Shown: positions 36,893 through 47,805 of the stretch, one piece after another | Numbering within the stretch: the stretch's first letter is position 1 | Layout of the letters: each line of letters starts with the position of its first letter | Assembly: GCF_000346465.2 (NCBI RefSeq) | Contig: NC_034012.1 | Coordinates: forward strand, 20,981,567 to 21,045,566 | Reading direction: 5' to 3' | Source of the DNA: Prunus persica | Taxonomy: Eukaryota; Streptophyta; Magnoliopsida; Rosales; Rosaceae | DNA length: 64,000 nt | Made by a program: the position numbers and the translations under genes | The notes under the pieces: model-generated | What the model was told of the DNA's origin: nothing | Database searches by the model: none | Seen by the model: the letters and a program-made list of their open reading frames with translations, nothing else

Positions 36893-37306
36893 TGTCACGG
36901 GATGACTTTTTCGGAGTCTTCCTTACGTGCGGCCTTAGACTTGATCGCCTCTCGAACAAGCTAAGTCAGCCTCCTTCCTACAACACAAGATCGAACCAAG
37001 CAAAGAACAATCGCAAGAGCAAGAACACAATAAGAACGCTTAAGAAAGTTTGGGAGAATATATGCTTGTATTGCTACTCAATGCTTTACAAGTTGTGAGG
37101 TGAGGATTCACAATGTGACATCCTCCTTATATACATTCCCTATCCCACCTACCATCATGGTAGGTGGCTAAGATACAATGTCACCTACCGGCATCTACCA
37201 ACTACTGTCACCAACCGTAGTCTACCTACTATTGTACAACGAATCTGGACATGTAGGCTAAGAGGTCTAGCATGATCAATCCAACGGGTTGGGCCTTGAA
37301 CATGCA
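36893..37306 (-). repeat. Chromovirus 5' LTR, slightly truncated at its outer end
   Basis: Matches 31925-32338 and stops at GAACATGCA; the outer GGGCCATGACA of the other LTR is absent. A small deletion at the insertion border explains why only a 4-bp flanking repeat (CAAA) is visible. Confidence 0.92.
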
Positions 37307-37310
37307 CAAA

Positions 37311-38498
37311 TTAGGCCCAAACGATGCAGAGAGAATTGCTTTGGCGCAAAGCCAGCAGGAGAATCCAAGGGCAGAGCTGACTAGTTCAGAGTTAGCCCTT
37401 TTCGAGGATACAGAAGCAGAACATTCCACTGCCATTCCAGCATCTGAGGAGCAGGCAAAGCAATCTGCATCAGAGCCTGTGGAGCAGGCAGAACTACCTG
37501 TTACATTTCCAAAAGCTAGAGTGGAAGTGACTGCTGCTGTTCCTGACCTTGTGGTAATTTTTATTTTAACTCTGTCTCCTTGTTTCCTGCAATTTTGTCC
37601 TGTCTTCGCTTTTCAACTGTTAGTCTTTTTAGGTAGAAGTGCCTAGATCTGCTGGTGTTTTGGCTATAATGACCAGCCCTCTGAAGCCTCCAATTGTTGC
37701 TGTAAGTGCTTACTCATTTGTGGATCTTCCTTTTAGTTTCAACGTCTTGCATAGAATTGACTTGAGCTCTTCTTGCAGATGCCCATTCATTCCTTTCCAA
37801 GCTCATCTGCCACTGCTTCTTTTGCTGACCCAGAGCTGGCAAAATTTGAAGCCATGGACCTAGATGCCCAGCTGGACAAGCTACAAAAACTCAGTTCTAC
37901 TCCTAGAAAGGCCAAGTCCAAGGTGGTGGAGGAGGCCATAGAGAGGCTGAAGATTTGGCAATCTTCTGAGCTGGAACTGGATGAGGACAATGAGGCTGTT
38001 GATCAACTGATGAAGGACTTGGATCTCCTGCATCGACAGAACATGGCTCCTAAGCCCATACTTGCGATGAGCCTTGGCTTGGCCAGAGATGTGCTCAACC
38101 TCCACGACCGTTATGAGGATCTCAAGCCCACCTTCAAGACCTCTGAGTTCTGCATAGCCACTCATGAAGCCAACTTGGCTGACTATGCGAAGCAGAAGGC
38201 AGAACTGGACCAGATGGTTGCAGGGTACAAGGAAGCCAAGGCCACTGCAGACAGGCTAGAGAAGCAGATTGAAGAGCTTAAAAAGCAGTTGGCAAAGTGC
38301 AGGGAGGTGCAGAGCAGGCTCGGGGCTGGACTGAGCTCCAAGACCAAGGCTACCTTCCTCGTGCAGAGCATGGTTTCAGCTTCTAGACTAGCTTTGGAGA
38401 TTGCAGAGGCTTCAATTCACCAAGGGGTGATGCTACAGAAGGAACTCTCTATCAAGAAGGCTAGCTTGCAAGAAACCCTTAGGAAGTTAGGGCTTTAG
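37311..38498 (+). CDS. Antisense spliced coiled-coil gene of the Tat element, 5' part cut off
   Basis: Plus strand, opposite to gag-pol. Three exons join in phase 0 with GT-AG introns: up to 37553 (VPDLV|GTAATT), 37633-37701 (VEVPRSAGV...PPIVA), and 37779-38498 (MPIHSFPSSS... to LRKLGL stop). About 343 residues are visible. The last exon has a heptad-like Leu/Lys/Glu coiled coil (around KQKAELDQM, ADRLEKQIEELKKQLAKC). The first visible exon is Glu/Ala-rich. The second copy at 49403 keeps the same splice sites. Upstream, the exon is broken by the chromovirus insertion, so this copy is probably not functional at its 5' end. Extra antisense frames near the 3' end are known in some Tat elements; the function of this one is unknown to me. 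Confidence 0.75.
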
Positions 38499-38517
38499 AT
38501 TTTAAATTATGAAATGT

Positions 38518-38557
38518 AATAAACTTTAGTCACAAAAAATGACTAATATTTAATAAA
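38518..38557 (+). terminator. Poly(A) signals of the antisense gene
   Basis: AATAAA at 38518-38523, 20 bases after the stop codon, and a second AATAAA at 38552-38557, in AT-rich sequence. Confidence 0.55.
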
Positions 38558-38670
38558 GTTATTTATTTTTGTGGAATTTTTCTATTGGCAAAGTGTGCAA
38601 AAGTAAATTAAAACGTGCTTTAGCATATTTACAAGGAAAGTGAAGTTTGAAACAGAACTTTTAAACAACA

Positions 38671-38695
38671 GTTTCATTTCGCTCTCTCTCTATTC
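38671..38695 (-). promoter_or_regulatory. Tat polypurine tract
   Basis: On the coding strand a run of GAGAGAGAGCGAAATG lies about 20 bases after the pol stop (38715) and directly before TGTTGTTTAAAAG, which has the TG expected of an LTR start. No other purine run suits this role between here and the left end. Confidence 0.6.
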
Positions 38696-38714
38696 CAGGA
38701 TTTGTTTGCACAGC

Positions 38715-41024
38715 TTATGAATCCCACATAGTTGGAAAAAATTTCTTTGGTGCAGCATGAAACCCTCCATCGCGGTCCTATAATCTGTATGCCCCCATTC
38801 CAAGGATCTGATTAATTATGAAAGGACCTTCCCATGTAGGTGACCACTTTCCATAACCAGCTATATGCGTTCGAAGGGGCAGAACTGCTTTCCATACTAT
38901 TTCTCCATCTTCAAAACTCTTGTTTTTAACTCTTTTGTTGTAGGCCCTTGATACAGCCTGTTTTCCTGCTAAGAGTTTGTTGAGGGTATCAATCCTACTT
39001 GTATCCAATCCTTCCAGTTCTAGCAGCATGGCTTGAGAGTAGTCTTCTCTAACCAGATTGTGTTGATGCGTAATTCTAAGAGACTGGACTGCTATCTCCA
39101 TGGGCAGAATTGCATCATGGCCATAAGTCAAAGCATAGGGGGTCATGCTAGTTGCCTCTCTTTTTGAAGTTCTATATGCCCACAGAGTTTCTAACAACTT
39201 CTCATGCCACTGTTTTGGATTTTTCTCAAGCATTTTTCTGATAATGTTGATGATCACCTTGTTACTTGATTCTGCCTGCTCATTAGCTTGGGCATAATAA
39301 GGGGTGGATTGAAGCAGTTTGAATTTAAATGCTTCCGCCATATCCAGCCTCTCTCCAAATATGAAAGAAGATCCTCTGTCAGTTGTGATCGATTCTGGAA
39401 TGCCAAACCTTTGTATAATCTGCTCTTCTATGAAAGTGATGATCTCTTGAGATGTTGTGGACTTAACAAGCTTGGCTTCCACCCATTTGGTGAAATAGTC
39501 TGTAGCTATAATGATAAAACAGTGTTGTTTGCTACTGGCTGGATAAATCTTACCAATGAGATCCATTGCCCATCCTCTGAAAGGCCATGGCTTTACCACT
39601 GGATTCATGGGAACTGAAGGAGCCTGCTGGATTGGGCCGTGCCTTTCACAAGCCTCACATCCCTTGGAATAGTCAATGCAATCTTTCATCATGGTTGGCC
39701 AGAAGTAGCCATACCTTCTAATTAGCCAGCACATTTTTCTTCCTCCTTGGTGGGCTCCACAGATTCCCTCATGAGTTTCTCCCATGACTTTCATGTATTC
39801 TTTCTTTCCAAGGCACCTTGGAAGTACTTCATCCTTGCTTTTTTGGACCAAATCTCCATTCCACATAAGGTAGTTTAAAGCCATGATTCTGACTCTTTTC
39901 TCAGAAGGCAAGGTTGGATACTGCAAGTAATTCATGATAGGATTTCTCCAATCATCTTGAGTGATTATGGTAGAATTAACATCTATCTCCATTCCTCTGG
40001 TCAGAATAGATGGTAGACTTTTCTTTCCTACCTTGATGATTCTTTGCATACAGTCTTCAGGCATTTGTATACCTGTTGCTATTTGAGCCAATTCATTGGC
40101 TGCAAAATTTTCTTCTCTTGGGATATGTTCCCAAGTAGCTTCTCTGAATTCTGTCAGCAGGTTTCTAGCTGCAACTAAACAAATAGCTAAAGAAGGACTC
40201 AGACACTTGTATTCTCCAGCAATCTGTTTCAACACAAGCATAGAATCTCCCAGGATTTCCACAGATTGGATCCCTAATTCCACCAGCATTTCTAGGCCAA
40301 TGATTAAAGCTTCATATTCAGCCCTGTTGTTGGTGTAATGGAAATCTAACTGGAAAGAATAACAATGTCTGATCCCTAGTGGTTCCTCTAAAATAATCCC
40401 TGCTCCGGAAGCTACATCAGTCTTTGATCCATCAAAGTACAGTTTCCAAGGTGTAAGGTAAACTGAATAGATGGGATTGTTAAGGCAAGTATGAACTCTA
40501 GTCAGCAGATCTGCATTTGCTATGTCCAAAGAGTCCATATTTTCAATCTCTTCTCCTAGGTGATCTGCTAGGAAATCTGCTATAGCTTGTCTTTTGACAG
40601 CTTTCTGAGGAACATATCTGAAAGCAAATTCTGCCAAAGCCAGAGTCCATTTTTCAATTCTGCTTCTCAACATTGGCCTCGTTAGCATGTATTTGATTAA
40701 GTCTGTCTTGGCAATGATGTGGATGGTGAAAGGCAGCATATAGTGTCTGAGTTTCACAGCAGTGAAGTATAAGGCTAGACAAAGCCTTTCAATTGCAGAA
40801 TATTTCCTTTCTACTCCTGTCAGAGTTCTGCTCAGATTGTAAACTGCCTGTTCCTTCCCTTCCTTGTTATCTTGAACCAACAGACTCCCTATGGACACTT
40901 CTGATGCAGAAACATAGAGTTTGAGTGGTCTTCCTCTCTTTGGTGGGGACAGAACTGGTGGATTTGAGAGGTAATGCTTGATTTCCTCAAAAAATTGTTG
41001 GTGCTGTTCTTCCCATTTGAACAT
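38715..41024 (-). pseudogene. Tat RNase H, second RNase H and integrase
   Basis: The frame starts at 41024, directly after a TAG that separates it from RT in the same frame. In order: RNase H (LKLYVSASEVSIGSLLVQD to QAIADFLADH); a linker; a second, archaeal-type RNase H (LYFDGSKTDVASGAGI, NRAEYEALIIGLEM, EILGDSMLVLKQI), diagnostic of the Tat lineage; the integrase zinc finger (HEGICGAHQGGRKM...CEACERHG); and the DDE core (RGWAMDLIG, TTDRGSSF, NEQAESSNKVI). A TAG at 38778-38780 precedes the last 20 codons, which end ...PTMWDS at the stop 38715. Integration and RNA removal would be its jobs, but the stops make this copy inactive. Confidence 0.93.
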
Positions 41025-42263
41025 CTATTCTTGTTTCAATCTTAACAAGGAGGAAAAAGGCTGGATCTTTCCTGCAGAATTGGATATGAATCTCCTTAGA
41101 AAGTTCATTTTTCCTAGGAGACTCTGTAGTTCTTTCTTGTTCTGGGGTGGTAGAGCTTCTATGATGGATTTTGCTTTGTTTTTGTCAATCTCTATCCCCC
41201 TCTGGTGGACCAAGAAACCTAAGAAGTTCCCTGTTTGAACTCCAAAAACACATTTTTTGGGGTTCATTTTCAATTTATGTTGTCTCATCCTTAGGAATGC
41301 CTTTCTCAGATTTGATACATGATCTCCTTCTTCTGGGAATTTAATCACCACATCATCTATATATACTTCCAAAGAATGCCCTATCATATCATGGAAAACA
41401 GAATTCATTGCTCTTTGATAAGTAGCTCCTGCATTTCTTAAGCCAAAAGGCATTACAGTATATTCAAAAGCACCTATATGCCCTGGGAACATGAAAGCTG
41501 TCTTGTGGATGTCTTCTTCTGCCACCATAATCTGATTGTAACCTGCATTGCCATCCATAAAAGATAGCATTTGGTTATGAGCAGCTTCATCTACTAGCAT
41601 ATCTGCCATTGACATAGGATATTCATCCTTGGGAGATGCTTCATTTAGATTCCTGTAGTCCACACAGATTCTAATTGCCCTTGTTTTTCTTTTTAGGAAC
41701 GATACAATATTGGCTAGCCAATCAGCATAAATGGCTGGTCTGATGAATCCTGCTTTGAGCAATCTTTCTATTTCTTCCTTGACCTTCAGTTCTGTGTCCA
41801 TAGACATCCTTCTTCTGGCCTGTTTGACTGGAAGGTAGCCCTCTTTGATTGGCAGCTTGTGCTCCACCAGTTTTCTGTCCAGTCCAGGCATCTCATGATA
41901 ATGCCAAGCAAAACAATCTCTAAAATCATGCAAAAGTGCAATGATTTCACTCCGAAGTGGTTCTTTTAACAGTGCGCTAATGAAAGTGGGTCTTGGATCC
42001 TCTTCTGTCCCTAAGTTTATTTCCTGTAATGGATCTTCGACTTCTAGTAAAGAATCATCTAGTGCAGCTGGTGCAAAATCTAGTACTTCCTCCTGTAAAC
42101 TCTCTTCTTCTTGTTCTTCTGTGATTTCATGAGTGAATTCTGCCATATTGATGGCTGGATTCTGCATAAAAAGCTTCCTTTCTTCCCAATATATCAACAA
42201 TCTTTTTGTAATGGATCGGATTGTTGCAGCTCGATCCTTTTCCTGTTGATTGGGACTAAACAT
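41025..42263 (-). pseudogene. Tat reverse transcriptase
   Basis: One frame of 412 codons. RT motifs are RAIRICVDYRNLNEASPKDE, the MDGNAGYNQI palm motif, MPFGLRNAGATYQRAMN and the catalytic YIDDVVIKF. The thumb and connection follow (NPKKCVFGVQTGNFLGFLVH, LLGKMNFLRRFISN). An acidic linker (EEQEEESLQEE) forms the first ~90 residues. A TAG at its end interrupts the reading into RNase H. Confidence 0.93.
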
Positions 42264-42270
42264 CAGAGTT

Positions 42271-42880
42271 CTAGAGGTTTAGAACAAAAGGTCTATTCCA
42301 GTCTTCTAGAGAACTAGCTAAACCATCTTCAATGAGTCTCTGGGCCGTGACACCACGGGGGCGGCCGTTCTGGTTGACTCCAAAGAAAGTGAAAGGTCCA
42401 AGGTCATCATGATAATACCTTGGCTCAAAACACATGGCAGAAGGCAGAAATGGTCGTGGATCAGCCTCTACTATCTCCATGAAACCTTCTTCATTCCAAA
42501 GGGCTAATTGTTGATGTAGAGTGGAAGGAACACATAAGCTTTGGTGAATCCATTCCCTGCCAAGCAGTGCATTGTAAGTGGTAGAAGTGGTGTCTACCAC
42601 AAAGAATGCAATCTTCAGCTCTTTGGTTCCAACTATGACATCCACATCCAGGATTCCGTGAGTTTTAGTGATGCCCCAGCAAAGTTGGTGACAGTTAAGC
42701 GTGTTGGGATTAAATCCTTCTCTGTTCTGCCCATCTTGCTCAACAATCTGTGAGGTAGAAGATTAATGGCTGCATCTCCATTTATCATGACTTTGGGAAT
42801 GGGAACACCCCCAAAATTTGCTGTTATAAACAGAGGTCTGAGGTGATTAGCCATCTCCTTGGTCAGTTTGGAGAAACAAA
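42271..42880 (-). pseudogene. Tat aspartic protease region, frame-shifted
   Basis: The frame 42854-42633 carries VMINGDAAINLLP, which lies where Tat proteases have their Asp-Gly active-site segment; here it is atypical. The frame then shifts near 42640 and continues as VGTKELKIAFFVVD and YNALLGREWIHQ, the conserved second half. A stop precedes RT at 42271. Confidence 0.8.
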
Positions 42881-42881
42881 G

Positions 42882-43847
42882 CTACTCTGCAGTTGTTTTC
42901 ATGGTAGTTCCGCCTGTCTTGGCAATAGGTGTTTGCTGTTCTGGTGCTTCCTCTACCTCTGCCATCCTGCACTCAAAGCTTTCCTGAGAAAACACATCTC
43001 TTTCCAGAGTGCTTTCTTGTCCTTCTACTGCCCTGAATTTCTCTGGCAAGATGAACACCATGTTGAAACCTAGATAACCCTGCAAAAGGCTTTCTAATTC
43101 TGCACTGAAAGCCTCAGTTTCTTCATCTAGCTCTCCATCATACTCCATCTGTTCTTCCCCATATTCTTCTTGCCAGTCTTCCTATTCTCCTGTTTTGAGG
43201 AGCCCAGTCTGGTCATCTGCAGAAGGCTCATAGTCCAACTGCTCCTCTTCATACTCTTCAGTCCAGTCTTCTTGTCCTTTAACTAGAATAGGTTCGGATT
43301 CACCTTGTATTTGTGACGGCTCAAGCCGATTGACTGGGGATGAGGCAGGATGGGTAGAAGGTCTGCCTGGAGATTCTGCCTTTATCAGCTTTTGTGGCTG
43401 ACAGTTTGTTTGTTCTGCCTGAGGAGCTATTTCTGGATTCTTCCCTCCTCTGGCAGAACTGGTCCCTGGCAGTGCCTGCGTGTCATTCCTGCTCCTGAGG
43501 GAGGTGCAGTACTGCCTTTGAATTCTCCTTCTCTGAGTTCTGGTTAACTCCAGAGTCGGTCTACCGCTCTTTCCAACAGCATACCATCTGCCTTCTATGA
43601 TAGTTGCCAAGGGCTTTTCATTCCCGGGCATCTTGATTGGTATTTCTTTCTTTGGTTGCTCTGCCATTCTCTTATTGTGCTGAGCAGGCCTAAGATAGTC
43701 CCTTTGTCTGGCTTTGTCTTTAGATGGGACCGGAATTGGACTCTGTTGGTATGATGTTCCAAGCCTGTCAAATACGCTGGGTGTGGGCTGATTCTGCCTG
43801 TCCAAAATCACTTCTAACTCACTCTCACACTTGCACCTGCTGCACAA
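42882..43847 (-). pseudogene. Tat gag-pol linker region
   Basis: Two frames in series (43847-43182 and 43148-42882), separated by a stop. They are rich in Pro, Gln and acidic residues. Recognisable Tat linker features are SVFDRLG and the ELTRTQRRRIQRQY stretch, followed by EDWTEEYEEEQLDYEPS. No enzymatic motif is seen. Confidence 0.65.
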
Positions 43848-43927
43848 TACTACCCCAGCGGAGATAGTTGCCTTTAGCCTTTAATTAGCCTCCCTCGTGA
43901 CTCTTCTGCCTCTACTGGAGCTAGCCT

Positions 43928-46900
43928 CTATCGTTGTCTTGCGTCTCTTCTGTCCCTGAAAACAACACAACTATTGGTGGAATGATTCCAAGAGTTGTGC
44001 CACCTGCAATACTGTCTGCCCTTAAGTTCTTCTGGCTTGGGCAACTTGTGGGGTGTCTCTATTGCCTTCTGTAGTAGCATCTCATCAAACAAAGCATCAA
44101 CCTTGGTTAGATCAAAGGAATAGACTTTGTTCTGTGTTGGTTTGTTTGGAACAAACCCTCTTGTGAATGGTGGCGGCTTTTGATCCTTTGGTGGCTTTGT
44201 AAGAGCCTTGCAGCTGATGGGATGTTTCAATTTTGCCATTTCTGCCACTGTAATTTCTCTTTCCTCCGAGCCTTATGTGTCTTCTTCTGATTCCACCTCA
44301 ACTAGATGGATTGAAGAGGAAGGGGTTTTATAGTATGTGCCCTTGGAAGAGTTTCTCTTATGTTGTTCTTCCTTAAGCAACTCCTCATACTTAAATGCTT
44401 TATCTGCCAGTTCTGCCAGATCTCCAAACAGCATCCCATCAAATATTTTCCTCATAGAGATTTTAAGGGCGGCTTGAGCCATCTGGATGAAGTGCCTTTC
44501 TTCCATAGGGATCCGACACTTCATTTTGAGCTTTCTGAACCTGGTTATGAAGTCTTGAGCAGGTTCATCTTCACTCTGTTTGAGGGCAGCAAGATCACTA
44601 ATGGTGACTTCTGGCTGGATCCTGAAATAGTAGTCATGGAAAACATTTTCCATTTGCTCCCAGGTTTGAACAGAGTTAGCTGGTAGACTGGTGTACCAAG
44701 TGAAGGCTTGTCCAGAGAGAGAATTTCCAAAAATTCTTAGCTTTAACAGAGGGTTACTTTCTATGGTTATGCACTGGACAGAAAATCTGCCTATATACTC
44801 CACTGATGAAGCATGGGGATCTTCTCCGTTGAGCAAGGTGATGTTTGGCACCTTGAAACCCTAAGATAGAGGTATTTGATCAATATAAGCTGGATATAGC
44901 TTTCTATAAATGGGCCTCTCTCCTCCTCTGGCTTCAGGCTCCATCATCTCCCTGATCATTCTCTGTAGTGCCCCCATGTTATTTAAAACATTGGCAAGGT
45001 GTTGATTTCGTCCTTGTTCTGGCTGGATGTGTTGAATCCCGTGCTCCATTCTGTATGGCCTGGGCAGAACTTCCTCCCTGTGTTCTTCCTCTTCTTCAAA
45101 ATCTAGATGGTTTCTCCAATTTGCTCCTGGTCTGTTCCTGTCATTGTTGGCAAAGGGGTTAATCCCTCTTCTTCCTCTTACTGGTGGAGGGAATGGATTG
45201 GGATCCATCCTTCTGGGTCTGTAAGGCAACATAGCTGGTGCCTCAGGCAGAAGTGCCAGGGGCTGATCATGTGGGGCCACGGGTTGTAGAATAGGTGGAG
45301 GTTCTGGCTGATTTTGAGGAACCTGAACCGGTGCAGCTCCTTCTGGCCTGATTGGACCCTCATGCTCTTGGTCAGGAAGGGCTCTTCCCCTCTGTCCAGC
45401 TTGGATCTTTCCATGCCCTTGTGTAATAACCCAAATTTAAATTAATATTTAATTATTAATTTATTAAGAGGAAAAGACAATTTTGCCCTTGCAATAATTT
45501 ATTAAAGAAAAGTTGACTTTTTGACCGAGAAGAAATTTGACAATTCCACACACACCGTTGCGTAGAGTACGACGAAACGAGTTCGTAGACACGAAGTGGA
45601 CTCGAATCGGAGCTTTAACCAAGAAAATACGGTTAAAATACTCCGAGGGGCAAAACGGTAATTTGGAAAAATCAGATTTGTTAAAAACTCACTTCTCTCT
45701 CTTCTCCCTCAATTTTTTTTTTCTCTCTCTCTCTCTCTCCCGTTGCGACAATCCCCTCCCCCTTACATAGCCGATCGGTTCTCTCCTCACTGCCACCACG
45801 TCCGGCCGCCATCTTCGTCGGTACCGGTCCCAAAAGAACCAGCTCATCCTCCTCTACAAGTCCCAGCCCTCGGCCGCTCCACTCCGCCGCCGGTGTCGCC
45901 GGAATTTGCAGAAATCCGGTGGTTTTTTTCGAATCTTCAAACCACTCGTTCTCCCTTATTTCTTCTCCAAATTTGACGAGTAAGGTATGGATTTCTACCT
46001 ATTTTCCATGCTCTAGCTGATGGTTGGGTAGGATTGCATCGATTGTGAACATAGGTAATTGATTTTCGAATTGGAAATTAGGCCAGTTTTCGGCCTCCGA
46101 GTTTGGCCACTTCAGGTCAATTTTTGGGGTAGGTCCAAGGGCAAAATTGGTTCCAAATAGGGTGTTATACCTAGGGTAGGAGTTTGGAGCCGCGGTTTTG
46201 AGATTTTCCAGCGATGCGTAATCGCTTTGGAAACCCAGCGCTGCCGACGTGTGGGTGAGGGTAGTGAAGTGGCACTGTGTCTCGATGAGATCCTTAGGTT
46301 GTCACGAGCGCGTAGGAATTCGCGGATCTCAATTTGGATACCGTTTGAGCCTCGAACGAATTTTACATATTGTGCAATTTTCGGGTTTACTACTGTTGAG
46401 CCGTTGGATCGTAATCAGTTTCAGATATATTAAATTAGACCATTCCAGGATCGTTTAGGATTCGACGGATTGTGAATCGGAGTTTCGGATACTCCGAAAT
46501 TGCGAACCCTAGGGCTAGGGTTTAGAAATTGTGCAATTGTACGATCGTGATCAATACGACCGTCCGATCGAGATCAAACCCTTGGGATATGTGTGTGGTC
46601 ATGGACCCGCGGGGTCTCGGGTTGACTTTTTGGGACTTTAGCGCTTTTTGAGTCCCAAGATACTGCTAAATTATTTCAAGTGAAAGGAAAGCTTTTATGG
46701 GCATAGGAACAACTTTAATCTGAAGCATGTACTTCTAGGGGCTAGGGGTCAGGGGTTTTAAATTAATACTATATTGTATTAATAGAATATTATGGTCATT
46801 GAATCAGGCACCCGGGCACCAGTTGACCCGCAGGAAGGACCTTCAAGAGGTCCAGCGAGCATGGACTACCAGTGAGTGGACTCTTTGTTTTTATAAATGA

Positions 46901-47705
46901 ATTTAAGCAGTTCAGTTTCAGTTACAGTATCTGATCTTGAATAAATTTTATTCAAAGATTAGTGTTATAAGCTGTTTTATGCTTTTGAATATTTTATTTT
47001 GCATACTGCCGAGTGGAATACCCTTTAAAGGATATAGGAAAAGAAATTCTAGTTACTTATCAGATAAATGGCAGCAAAATTTGAAAGGTTACAGAAACTT
47101 TATATTTTCCTAAACCACCTTGTACCCAGATATTAAAAGTTGCCTTCAGATTAAATGTTGCCTTCGGATTATATGGGTTGCGGGGAAACTCTGCTGGTTT
47201 TTCGGTAGAAGTCAACCTTGTTATTTTATCGTGTTTTGTATAGAAGGTCAATTAGGTCATTCGTGCCCGACATCCGCCAGGTGTCGGACACGCCGGCTCG
47301 GATTCCAAAGCGGAATTTGGGTTGGCTCCTGTCACCTTGTATTCCAGCTATCTGTGCAATGAGAGGATTCTCTTGGTATGGCCAAGCCAATACTGGTGGA
47401 GGGCCATAAGGGAGGTCTAGCTGCTAGACTACAACATCTGGGTTTGGAATTCTCGCCATGGCAGCCTCTCGATCCTTCCTGAATTGTCTGTTGACTTGCC
47501 ATTGCATCATGGCTGTCATGTTGTTCAGAGTATCCTATCTCCTTTGCGTTGTAGCCTCCTGTCGGAACACAGCTTCTTGTATCTGATTCAACCTCCTGGA
47601 GCCGGTCCTGGAACGTCTGCTTCGGGTGCTGTCATGAACTGAGTGTCTGGTATCACTTTCTTCTTACTCCAATCCTTCTCGGAGAACTACCTGATTTCTT
47701 TCCAT
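43928..47705 (-). pseudogene. Tat gag, broken by stops and split by a solo LTR
   Basis: Probable start is the ATG at 47705 (MERNQVVLREGLE), about 100 bases after the primer-binding site, with stops soon after. The N-terminal part is interrupted between 47335 and 45421 by a solo LTR. It continues as a Pro-rich, Arg-rich section (LLPEAPAMLPYRPRR, FANNDRNRPGANWRN). The gag core is at 44851-44273 (FGNSLSGQAFTWYTSL, LAALKQSEDEPAQDFITRF), and the end has a Cys/His cluster (YCRWHNSWNHSTNSC). Stops at 44861, 44273 and 43928 break it. Confidence 0.88.
45422..47334. mobile_element. Solo LTR inserted in Tat gag, 1,913 bp
   Basis: Begins TGTAATAACCCAAATTT and ends GGCTCCTGTCA. CCTTG flanks it on both sides (45417-45421 and 47335-47339), and gag sequence continues across it. 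No coding region, primer site or polypurine tract is seen. Contains a T-run and (CT)n microsatellite at about 45712-45740. Small frames inside are not supported as genes. The clade is not assignable from this alone. Confidence 0.85.
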
Positions 47706-47787
47706 GGCGTGGCGTGGGTTCTGGCTAGAGCTTCCAATATTCATATACTTGAGAAAATTTTTGTCGGAGTATGTATACTGAGAAGTC

Positions 47788-47805
47788 CCACTGGGCGTGC
47801 CAAAT
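47788..47805 (-). promoter_or_regulatory. Tat primer-binding site
   Basis: On the coding strand TTTGGCACGCCCAGTGGG follows the 5' LTR end (...CGGGTGAACA). The position is that of a tRNA primer site. The tRNA is not assigned. Confidence 0.6.

Larger units (their letters stand above)
31925..37306 (-). mobile_element. Ty3/gypsy chromovirus with direct LTRs, degenerate
   Basis: Two direct repeats, 31925-32348 (424 bp) and 36893-37306 (about 414 bp), enclose a minus-strand gag-protease-RT-RNase H-integrase-chromodomain order. The initiator-Met tRNA primer-binding site and a polypurine tract sit at the expected places. The flanking repeat is CAAA (31921-31924 and 37307-37310); the empty site GTGCCAAATTAGGCC is present at about 49405. 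The right LTR lacks the terminal GGGCCATGACA seen in the left one. A classical chromodomain argues against the CRM clade. Small size and short LTRs suggest Galadriel- or Reina-like, undecided. Confidence 0.95.
37307..38670 (-). repeat. Tat left (3') LTR, segment 3 of 3 (proposed)
   Basis: The first ~16 bases (CAAATTAGGCCCAAAC) and the following sequence to about 37870 match 49409-49978 of the right-hand LTR copy. A proposed inner LTR border is ...TTTTAAACAACA at 38670, because a polypurine tract lies right beside it. Under this reading the LTR was about 3 kb long and contains the antisense coiled-coil gene. A shorter LTR ending at 37323 is the alternative. Confidence 0.55.

Noticed and set aside
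45537..46458. Small plus-strand frames in the second solo LTR
   Set aside because: Low-complexity (CT-rich) or chance frames; the block is explained as an LTR with a CCTTG duplication.
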